DNA of 64,000 nucleotides from SURF-21 sp964462595 (GTDB lineage Bacteria > Actinomycetota > Geothermincolia > Geothermincolales > RBG-13-55-18), in the NCBI GenBank assembly GCA_964462595.1, contig CAYWXM010000030.1, positions 37,539 to 101,538 on the forward strand. Reading direction: 5' to 3'. Positions 53,356 through 60,370 of the stretch are shown here, piece by piece. Every line of letters begins with the position of its first letter. The first letter of the stretch is position 1. The position numbers and the translations under genes are program-made. Under the pieces are notes generated by a model. That model did not search any database. It worked only from the letters and a program-made list of their open reading frames with translations, and had not been told where the DNA came from.

Positions 53356-54369
53356 TTGATCACCGCATTTCAGCACGTGGGTATGGGTGTACGCGACACG
53401 GATCGCTCCTACGATTTCTACCGCAAGCTCCTGGGCTTCAACGTCAAGCTCAGCGACATGACCAGTTATATGGAGGAGATGGCGCCCATCCTTGGCGCAG
53501 TGCTGGAGATGCGGGCGCTTATGGCTGCGAACCTGAGGGGCGGGGCGGTCATCGAGCTGATAGAGCATACCTCTACGCGCCCGCTGGAACCGGCCGAACC
53601 CGTGCAGTGGGGGGATATAGGCTACCTGGAGCTGGGGCTCAAAGCCTTCAACCTCGACCAGCTCTACATCGACCTCAAGAGCAAGGGAGTGGATTTCCTC
53701 ACCCCGGTGCGCAGTATCGAACTGAGCACGGGGGGAAGAGAGCGCTACGCTTACCTGCGCGACCCCGACGGCCTGTTGCTGCAACTGGTGGAGGAAAAGG
53801 GCGGCAGGAAACCCGCCGCGGGCGGCGTCCGGCATGTGGCCATCGGTGTCAGGGACATGGAGAAGTCCAGGGCGTTCTACACCGACGTCCTGGGCTATGG
53901 CGACGTGCTGCACGAGTTCAAGGGCCGCATGCCGGAGATGGAGGAGATAACCGGAGGCAAGGATATGGAGGTGGTGGTCCTGGGTCACCGCCCACAGGAA
54001 GAGAGCCTCTTCGCCGCCGTTCTCGACAGGGCCATCGTGAAACTCGTCCATACTCCCGGGTACAAGGGCAAGGACATCTACGAAGGGCGAAGGTGGGGCG
54101 ATGTCGGTCTCATGGAGATGGCTTTCGATGTCAGAGACCTGCCGGCCACGGTGAATGCGATAATCGCCAGGGGCGCCGAGCTCTATCATCCGCCCACCAT
54201 GGTTGACATGGGCTCGGGCACCGGGGGCTACTTCGCCTACATCAAGGATATCGAGGGCAACGTGGTGGAGATGGTCGAGGTGGTCAAAGCCCTGCACTTA
54301 CCGCCCAGGGTGGTCAAGCCCGCGCTGGGGGGAGTGGTCAGGGCGGCGGGCGCATTGAGGCTGCTCTGA
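53356..54369 (+). CDS. Two-domain VOC (glyoxalase/dioxygenase) family protein
   Basis: 337 residues from TTG 53356 (GGAGGGG upstream). The first VOC domain has FQHVGMGVRDTDRSYDFYRK and ends RYAYLRDPDGLLLQLVEEKG. The second starts VRHVAIGVRDMEKSRAFYTD (about 156) and ends YIKDIEGNVVEMVEVVKA. Each has the His and Glu metal ligands of the fold (H7 and E150; H158 and E305). VOC enzymes do lyase, epimerase or dioxygenase reactions on metals. Two bases separate its stop from the first possible start of the FmdE-family gene, so they are linked. The substrate is unknown. Confidence 0.9.
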   Translation: MITAFQHVGMGVRDTDRSYDFYRKLLGFNVKLSDMTSYMEEMAPILGAVLEMRALMAANLRGGAVIELIEHTSTRPLEPAEPVQWGDIGYLELGLKAFNLDQLYIDLKSKGVDFLTPVRSIELSTGGRERYAYLRDPDGLLLQLVEEKGGRKPAAGGVRHVAIGVRDMEKSRAFYTDVLGYGDVLHEFKGRMPEMEEITGGKDMEVVVLGHRPQEESLFAAVLDRAIVKLVHTPGYKGKDIYEGRRWGDVGLMEMAFDVRDLPATVNAIIARGAELYHPPTMVDMGSGTGGYFAYIKDIEGNVVEMVEVVKALHLPPRVVKPALGGVVRAAGALRLL

Positions 54370-54401
54370 GAGTGATTAACCAGGTTGAGGGGGTGTTTCA
54401 C

Positions 54402-54965
54402 GTGGTGGACTTGCCCGAGGAGCTGCGCGAAGCCGTGAAGTTCCACGGCCACCTCTGCCCCGGCCTGGCCATCGGCTACCGGGCGTCCAGGACCGCCATG
54501 GACAGGATGGGCATAGCCAGGGCATACGACGAGGAACTGGTCTGCGTGGTCGAGAACGATTCGTGCAGCGTGGACGCGGTGCAGTTCCTTACCGGATGCA
54601 CTTTTGGCAAGGGCAACCTCATCTTCAAGGATTACGGCAAGCAGGTATTCACCTTCGCCTCGCGGCAGCGGCCGGGCAGGGCGTTACGCGTGAGCCTCAG
54701 GGCCGACGCGATCCCTCCGCCCGGCGAGGACACTGACCCCGCGCGCAGCAGGGAGGAGGCAATAAAAAGGCTGGTATCCGCACCCCTTGACGAGCTTTTC
54801 CGCGTTGATGACATCCCCTTCGAGCTACCGCCCATGGCCAGTATCCGAGGGTCCATCCTCTGCGACAAGTGCGGCGAGCCGACCATGGCGACCAGGATAG
54901 TGGAGCGCGACGGGCAACGCCTCTGTATCCCCTGCTCCGAAGGCTGGACCCCCCCAACTCGATAA
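54402..54965 (+). CDS. FmdE-family protein
   Basis: About 187 residues from GTG 54402 (TTGAGGGGG about 8 bases upstream); GTG 54372 is also in frame. It begins LPEELREAVKFHGHLCPGLA, with the HGHxCPG hallmark of FmdE-type proteins, and has CVVENDSCSVDAVQFLTGCT (metal-binding cysteines). A C-terminal zinc ribbon follows (LCDKCGEPTM and LCIPCSEGW). FmdE was named from archaeal formylmethanofuran dehydrogenase; bacterial versions occur without methanogenesis and probably handle molybdenum or tungsten enzymes. No such enzyme is encoded nearby. Confidence 0.88.
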   Translation: MVDLPEELREAVKFHGHLCPGLAIGYRASRTAMDRMGIARAYDEELVCVVENDSCSVDAVQFLTGCTFGKGNLIFKDYGKQVFTFASRQRPGRALRVSLRADAIPPPGEDTDPARSREEAIKRLVSAPLDELFRVDDIPFELPPMASIRGSILCDKCGEPTMATRIVERDGQRLCIPCSEGWTPPTR

Positions 54966-54984
54966 ACCCTCTGAAGCCCTTCAA

Positions 54985-55848
54985 CTAAGCGAAAACGATG
55001 CGGCTCCTTTCGCGCCAGTCATCGTCCAGGGTCCCCTCGAAGACACGCCTGGCGGGGCCACGGGTCACGATATCGCCGTCCGGAGTGACCTCGACCTCCA
55101 TCAGCCCCCCCGGCTGCTGCACGTGCACCTTCCGTTTGCACCTGCCGGTCCGCAGGGCGGCGGCCACCGCGGCGGACGCGCCGGTGGCGCTGGCCATCGT
55201 TTCCCCGGCGCCCCTTTCCCATGAACGCAGTCTCATCTCCGACACGTCGATCACCTGCGCGAACTCGACGTTTACCCGCAGCGGGAAGAGGGTATGGTTT
55301 TCGATGGCCGGGCCCAGGTCGCCTACCATGGCATCCTCTACATCTTCGAGAAAGAGGACGCAGTGGGGATTGCCAACGGAGAGGCAGGTGGCGCAGACAG
55401 TCCGCCCCGCCGCCGTGATGTCGATATCTATGGCCTCGCCTTCCCCGCCCCGCATGGGAATGGAGGAGAGACGGAAGTCGGGGCCTCCCATATGCACCTC
55501 CACCGTGCGTACCCTGCCCATGGCGGTGTGGATGTTGAGCTTCTTCACCCCCGAGGGCGTATCCACGAACATCTCTTTATCGGGATAGATGCCCATCTCG
55601 TAGAGGTGCTTGGCCAGGCAGCGCAGCCCGTTGCCGCTCACGTCCGCCTGGCTTGCATCGGGATTGTAGTTGACCATGCGGCATGCGGCTCTCTCCGAGG
55701 GCTCTATCACTATGATGCCGTCCGCCCCTATACCCAGGTGACGGTGGCACAGCATTTGAATATCAACTGGCGAAAGCTTAAGCGGTGCCTCCAGGGCGTC
55801 CAGGAGTATGTAATCGTTTCCGAGGCTGTGATATTTGAAAAAGCGCAT
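54985..55848 (-). CDS. dapF: Diaminopimelate epimerase homologue with both catalytic cysteines replaced
   Basis: 287 residues from ATG 55848, with GGAGGAG upstream. The family pattern is intact: FFKYHSLGNDYILLD at the start, GIGADGIIVI, NYNPDASQADVSGNGLRC, GNPHCVLF and ERGAGETMASATGASAAV. DapF uses two cysteines, in CGNG and in ACGTG. Here they are Ser71 (DVSGNG) and Ser220 (MASATG), read directly from the DNA as AGC codons. So the gene is full length and well conserved but may lack normal epimerase activity, or may use serine. In most bacteria it makes meso-diaminopimelate for lysine and peptidoglycan. It is convergent with the FmdE gene. Confidence 0.85.
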   Translation of the reverse strand: MRFFKYHSLGNDYILLDALEAPLKLSPVDIQMLCHRHLGIGADGIIVIEPSERAACRMVNYNPDASQADVSGNGLRCLAKHLYEMGIYPDKEMFVDTPSGVKKLNIHTAMGRVRTVEVHMGGPDFRLSSIPMRGGEGEAIDIDITAAGRTVCATCLSVGNPHCVLFLEDVEDAMVGDLGPAIENHTLFPLRVNVEFAQVIDVSEMRLRSWERGAGETMASATGASAAVAAALRTGRCKRKVHVQQPGGLMEVEVTPDGDIVTRGPARRVFEGTLDDDWRERSRIVFA

Positions 55849-55925
55849 CTCTCCTCCGCGCTGTTGCCGCCCGTCCACCTCGCGGCCGTTTGACGCGAGC
55901 CGTTTCCCACATTATAAGGTAGTAT

Positions 55926-56357
55926 ATGCCGATTGGCAGCCGGGACGACCGGGTATTTGGAGGTGTGACCATCTTTTTAGATTTCGAGGATGAGAGCTCG
56001 CAGTGGCTGGACCAGGCCAGGCTCACCCTGCAGTCCGCAGAAGTCCTGCTCGTGGGGGGTCTGGACGGAGAAGCCATAGCGGACGCCTTCCTGGCCATGC
56101 TCTACGCGGCGAGGGCTACCCTGGACCGCAGCAAGGGCGAGATCTCCGGCCGGGAGGAAGTGGTCGGCCGTTTTCAGAGCGAATCCCTCCCCGGGCTGGG
56201 TTTGAGCAAAGGGAACCAGCGCGCGCTGCCCATCGTGGCCGACCTGTACAGGCGCATAACCAGTGGGGAGATGGAATCCGATCCCTTGACCGCGTCCGCT
56301 TGCCTCGAGGATGCCAGGTCTTTCGTGGACGGGATCGAGTCGAAGATGAATACATGA
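55926..56357 (+). CDS. HEPN-like domain protein
   Basis: 143 residues; ATG 55926 is taken, though a GTG at 55965 with GGAG close by is possible. The core WLDQARLTLQSAEVLLVGG and AIADAFLAMLYAARATLDRS resembles HEPN helical proteins, which often pair with nucleotidyltransferases in toxin systems. The catalytic R-x4-6-H motif of HEPN RNases is not visible and no antitoxin or nucleotidyltransferase gene is next to it. The similarity is weak, so an unrelated helical protein is possible. Confidence 0.5.
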   Translation: MPIGSRDDRVFGGVTIFLDFEDESSQWLDQARLTLQSAEVLLVGGLDGEAIADAFLAMLYAARATLDRSKGEISGREEVVGRFQSESLPGLGLSKGNQRALPIVADLYRRITSGEMESDPLTASACLEDARSFVDGIESKMNT

Positions 56358-56492
56358 TGCCGGACGCGGCCATGGTGCCTCCGAGCATTGCCGTGACCTC
56401 GGCTGCTTGGCCCGCGCTCGCTCACCCCCGATTCAGGCAGGGCAAGGGCAAGGGTTTGCACACCTATCAGGGCAGTCACTGGCCGGGCGGAC

Positions 56493-57221
56493 TTACTGGC
56501 TGCGCTTCTCCCATATCTCGAGAAATCTCTGGGAATCCTCCCACATGGATACGTTGTTGAAGAGCACGTAGGCTTTCTTCTTCTTGCTCTTGCGCAGGAT
56601 GGTGACCATCTTGCCAAGTTCCTGGTCCGTATAGCGGTGGCGGATACCGCCGATCCCGTGCAGCCGCCAGTAGATGACCGCTCCCGCCTTCTCCCTTCCC
56701 TGCAGGGGGTCGACGACGTGCAGAAGGTCGAGCTCGCGGCACAGTTTCCCTATCTCGTCCGGACTCCATTGCCCTCGCGGCTCCCAGGCCATCTGCAGCC
56801 CGTCCCTTTCTATGGTCGAGAAGAACTCGCGCATCTGGGCGATGTTCTTCGGCCCCGGACCGAAGCTGGGTTGGGATTGAAAGACGACGATTTCCGCCTC
56901 CAGGGCGCGGGCGACCTCCAGGGTATCCCTCCAGGCCTTGAAATTCTCCGGCGAGGGCTTGAACGAGCCGTAAGCATCCCGCAGCTCATCAGGTATGGGG
57001 TGGGGGAGGCGGCGGTATGTGGGGCTGGAGGGCAGGTGGGTGATGAGCTGCCAGGCCTTGAGGGTGAACTCGAAATGCGCCGGGGACTCCTGGCGCCATT
57101 TAAGCGCCGTTTTCACCCTGGGCAGCTGGTAAAACGTCTTCTGTATCTCCACCAGGGGAAGGGTCCGATAATAAATCTGCCGTGCCTGGGGGAAACCGCA
57201 ACAACCTACCTTGAGCTCCAA
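56493..57221 (-). CDS. DUF72 (YecE-like) protein
   Basis: 242 residues from TTG 57221 with TGAGGTG upstream. The TIM-barrel marks of DUF72 are ELKVGCCGFPQARQIYYR at the start, TFYQLPRVKTALKWRQES, FEFTLKAWQLITH, and near the end RLHGIGGIRHRYTDQEL and AYVLFNNVSMWEDSQR. The function of the family is unknown; it is widespread and usually a lone gene. The length and motifs are normal. Confidence 0.88.
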   Translation of the reverse strand: MELKVGCCGFPQARQIYYRTLPLVEIQKTFYQLPRVKTALKWRQESPAHFEFTLKAWQLITHLPSSPTYRRLPHPIPDELRDAYGSFKPSPENFKAWRDTLEVARALEAEIVVFQSQPSFGPGPKNIAQMREFFSTIERDGLQMAWEPRGQWSPDEIGKLCRELDLLHVVDPLQGREKAGAVIYWRLHGIGGIRHRYTDQELGKMVTILRKSKKKKAYVLFNNVSMWEDSQRFLEIWEKRSQ

Positions 57222-57413
57222 GTCAGCACCTCAGAATAGCGATTACAACCCCCGCCATGCGGGCCTCTCCTTGGCCTTTCCTCTATATGCATCGACGTTG
57301 CTTACATGATCCTATATATAGAATTCCAGATAAACCGGAAGCTTCCTCCCCTTGCGAGGAAAATCCAGCCATTATGCCTGCTTAATCTCCCGCGGTTGCG
57401 AGTAAATACCGTT

Positions 57414-58850
57414 TCAGTCGCCGTCCAGGCCACCCAGGGGGAGGGAGGGGATTTTGATATGCGTCCGGAAACGGCTGAGCTTGAGGTCCTTGAGGAAGTC
57501 CTTGTTGCGGGCGCGGAAGCGGGTTATGGAATGGTGGGCATACATGTAGATGATAAAGTCCCACCAGCGGAAACGCAGCCCCAGCTTCCAGCATTGCCAT
57601 AAAGAATAAAAGCGGCGCATGGAGCGGATGGACCCCTCTTTCTGGAGTTGATATGGGGTCATCTTGGCGGGGTCGAAGACCACGTGGTGGCCGCTGTATT
57701 TTGCCCAGTCGTATAGAAAGATGCGGTTTTGCTCGACCAGTTCGTCGTAGGTCTCCGTCCCCGGCAGGGGGATGAGCACCAGGAACTGCACGGTGTCTAT
57801 CTTGAGACCGCGCGCGAAACGCACCGTGTCTCTTATGGTCGTCACGTCGTCCTCGTCCGATCCCAGCACGAACATGCCGTGGACCTTGATACCGTATTCG
57901 TGCAGGATCTTTACTCCTTCGGCGATGTCCTGCACCGTCTGCTCCTTGCGGTAGATCTCCAGCGTCTTCGGGTTTATGGATTCCAGCCCCAGGTAGAGGA
58001 AGCTGCAGCCGGTGTCGCGCATCAGGCCGAGCAGTTCCTCGTCCTTGACCACGTCCACGCGGGATTGCGCCGTCCAGTGCAGCTTGAGCCCCCTGTCGAT
58101 CATGCCCTGCAGCATCTCCTTGGTCCTCTTCGGCTTGGCGGTGAAGTTGTCGTCGTAGAAGAAGATACTGGCCCGGGGATTGCGCGCGTGCAGCACCTCC
58201 AGCTCGTTGAGCACGTCTGTGGTATCCCGGAAACGGTAGCGCCTGCCGAACATCTTGGTGACCGAACAGAACTTGCAGTTATGGGGGCAGCCACGGCTGG
58301 TCATAACGGGAACGATGCGGATCTTCTCGTGGTTCTCGATCATGGTCAGGTCGGGCCAGGGCAGATCGTCGAGGTGTTTTACCTGCGGCGCCTCGAGATT
58401 GTGGAATATTTGGCCATCAACGCGGCCGGTGAGGCCGGGGATCGACTCGAAGTCATGGTCGCCCAGCATTATCTTCCTCGTCAGCTCGACCATGGCGAAT
58501 TCGCCTTCTCCGCGCACCACGAAGTCGGCCCCTTTTTCCATGGCTTCATCCGGGAGGAAAGTGACGTGGGGACCTCCCATTACTACCGGTATGTCGCTCT
58601 GTTCCTTGATGCGCTCCAGGATATTGAAAGCCTCGGGCGCGGTGGGGGTGATGGTGGATATCCCCACCAGGTCGGATGTGAGAATCTCGTCCCAATCGAG
58701 ATTGCCCAGTTCCTGAAAATAGATCTTCGGCCTAATCCCCAACTCGCGCTCCAGCATGGCTCCCAGCAGGGGCAAGCCCAGGCGGGGAAGCTTGAACTTC
58801 GAATAGACGTGAATACCAGGCGCTTTAGGTTCGATCAACGTGACTTTCAA
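57414..58850 (-). CDS. B12-binding radical SAM protein
   Basis: About 478 residues from TTG 58850 (AGAAGGGAT upstream); the frame is open to 58877. Residues 1-140 are a B12-binding-type domain (LPRLGLPLLGAMLE, DLVGISTITPTAP, VVMGGPHVTFLPDEA). The radical SAM cluster motif is SRGCPHNCKFCSV (CxxxCxxC, about 189-201), then FFYDDNFTAKPKRTKEMLQG and YLGLESINPKTLEIYRK. Such enzymes do methylations and C-C bond chemistry, often on lipids or pigments such as hopanoids and bacteriochlorophyll. The strict B12 DxHxxG motif is not clear. Substrate unknown. Confidence 0.9.
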   Translation of the reverse strand: MKVTLIEPKAPGIHVYSKFKLPRLGLPLLGAMLERELGIRPKIYFQELGNLDWDEILTSDLVGISTITPTAPEAFNILERIKEQSDIPVVMGGPHVTFLPDEAMEKGADFVVRGEGEFAMVELTRKIMLGDHDFESIPGLTGRVDGQIFHNLEAPQVKHLDDLPWPDLTMIENHEKIRIVPVMTSRGCPHNCKFCSVTKMFGRRYRFRDTTDVLNELEVLHARNPRASIFFYDDNFTAKPKRTKEMLQGMIDRGLKLHWTAQSRVDVVKDEELLGLMRDTGCSFLYLGLESINPKTLEIYRKEQTVQDIAEGVKILHEYGIKVHGMFVLGSDEDDVTTIRDTVRFARGLKIDTVQFLVLIPLPGTETYDELVEQNRIFLYDWAKYSGHHVVFDPAKMTPYQLQKEGSIRSMRRFYSLWQCWKLGLRFRWWDFIIYMYAHHSITRFRARNKDFLKDLKLSRFRTHIKIPSLPLGGLDGD

Positions 58851-59186
58851 TGTAATCCCTTCTGATTGCCACGGCATGAGCGATGGAGAAACAAACTATT
58901 AATAATATTATATATACCCACATCCGACGATTATAACAACCAGGAAACCGCTGATTCGTTACAGCGAAATAACGGGTTTGAACGCATCGATACCGGGAAC
59001 TGGTAGCGCGACTCTAAATCCGTGGTTAGACTGGCGCCCTTGCGAGCCGGGCCAGGGGGGTGGCGAGAAAAAGGGCGCGGCGGCGTAGATTATCGACGCT
59101 ATAGGGGATGCCTGGTTTATAATAGTCATTGCGGGGCATGCTGACCGCTGAATCCCGAGGGCGAGACGTCATGGCAGGTGGGTACG
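58851..59186 (+). promoter_or_regulatory. Intergenic region with likely promoter of the response regulator
   Basis: 336 bases without a gene. On the plus strand TATAAT (59118-59123) is preceded at 19 bases by TCGACG (59093-59098), a fair -35 match, giving a start near 59130 and a short leader to the ATG at 59187. A second AT-rich run (58895-58925), with long A/T stretches, lies just upstream of the radical SAM gene's start and probably holds its promoter. Confidence 0.45.
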
Positions 59187-59567
59187 ATGAAGGGCAAAAT
59201 CATTATCGTGGATGACAACCAGGCTATCGTGGAGATGCTCCAGCGCAAGCTTGAGAGAGAGGAATACGAGGTGCTGGGATGCGCAGAAAGCGAAAAGGCC
59301 AGGAGCATATGCCTCAAGGCCAGGCCGGACCTCATCATCCTGGACATCCTTATGCCGGGCAAGAATGGCTGGGAGATTTTGGAAGAACTGAAGGGAGACC
59401 CCGAGACACGGGCTATCCCGGTTATCGTATCGACGGTGAAGAACCGCCCCGAGGATATCGAACACGGCAAAAGGCTCCAGGCGACGGACCACATCGCCAA
59501 GCCTTACGTATTCAGCGACCTCCTGGAAAAGGTGCGCAGGATCCTGGGTGAGCCCGATCAGCCCTGA
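59187..59567 (+). CDS. Single-domain response regulator (CheY-like)
   Basis: 126 residues from ATG 59187; GTG 59178 is also possible. It has the phosphorylation site and acid pocket: IIIVDDNQAIVEML (D9, D10), DLIILDILMPGKNGWEIL (D53), VIVSTVKN (Ser) and HIAKPYVFSDLLEKV (Lys). There is no output domain, so it acts by protein contact. Its kinase is not adjacent; the soluble histidine kinase at 25407 is one candidate in the window. It overlaps the metallophosphoesterase gene end by 10 bases (convergent). Confidence 0.93.
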   Translation: MKGKIIIVDDNQAIVEMLQRKLEREEYEVLGCAESEKARSICLKARPDLIILDILMPGKNGWEILEELKGDPETRAIPVIVSTVKNRPEDIEHGKRLQATDHIAKPYVFSDLLEKVRRILGEPDQP

Positions 59568-60370
59568 TATCCCGAGAACCTCTCCTGGCACCACCAGCGC
59601 GGATATTTATAGCTCAGGCGGGTGCCATCCGCGCTCGATACGACTTCGATGGTGATCTCCTCGCCCTCTATGTAGATGAGATTGAACGACGGCAACGTGA
59701 ACCCGCGCGTGCGCCACGTGGATGCGGTGCCGGAGGTGATGAGGTACATGTGCGCCAGCGGCCATACGTATGGTACGTGCTTGTGCCCGCTGAGCACTAT
59801 ATCCACCTCCATGTCCCGCAGCACATGCAGCACGTCGCCGGCATCCCATACGATGTTCCTCTCCCTGCCGGTCCCCGGGATATGAACGAGGTGGTGGTGG
59901 AGGACCAATATGTTGAAAGTGGCCTTGCTCGAGAACTCCCGCTCCATGAACTCGTAATTATGGCGGCCGACTTCCCCGTCGTTTACGTCGGGTTTGTTCG
60001 AGTCCACCGCCACCACTTTCACGTTCTCGCTCAGGCTCCCGCTGCAGGCGCCGCGGTGAGTGAAGTGCAGGGTGGAACTGCGGGGGCCGAAGAGTTCCTC
60101 AAAATGGAGATAGCCGACATTGCGGCAATCGTGGTTGCCTGCGATGACCGTCTTGAGCGGGCAGGAGATGAGGTCTATGTAGTTCCTGGCTTCCTCGAAC
60201 TGTTCGCGGTATCCTTCCAGCGTGAGGTCGCCCGCGACAACCACCAGGTCGGGGTCTTCTTCGTTTACGATATCGATGCAGTTGATCATCAACTTGCGGT
60301 CGAAACGCAGGTCGCCGCAATGGAAGTCGGATATCTGCGCGATTAGAAAGTGCTTATCATCCTTCATCAT
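59558..60370 (-). CDS. Calcineurin-like metallophosphoesterase
   Basis: 270 residues (start 60370 or 60367). The metal-binding motifs are QISDFHCGD (DxH), VVVAGDLTLEG (GD), TVIAGNHDCRN (GNHD), LVLHHHLVH-like residues and GHKHVPYVW (GHxH). All needed ligands are present. It would hydrolyse phosphomonoesters, phosphodiesters or cyclic nucleotides. The start overlaps the end of the upstream membrane-CrtI gene by 14 bases, so the two are translated together, suggesting shared use. Confidence 0.92.
   Translation of the reverse strand: MMKDDKHFLIAQISDFHCGDLRFDRKLMINCIDIVNEEDPDLVVVAGDLTLEGYREQFEEARNYIDLISCPLKTVIAGNHDCRNVGYLHFEELFGPRSSTLHFTHRGACSGSLSENVKVVAVDSNKPDVNDGEVGRHNYEFMEREFSSKATFNILVLHHHLVHIPGTGRERNIVWDAGDVLHVLRDMEVDIVLSGHKHVPYVWPLAHMYLITSGTASTWRTRGFTLPSFNLIYIEGEEITIEVVSSADGTRLSYKYPRWWCQERFSGYQG

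Noticed and set aside
57729..58865. 378-codon plus-strand frame inside the radical SAM gene
   Set aside because: Shadow frame; the minus strand carries CxxxCxxC and the B12-type domain.
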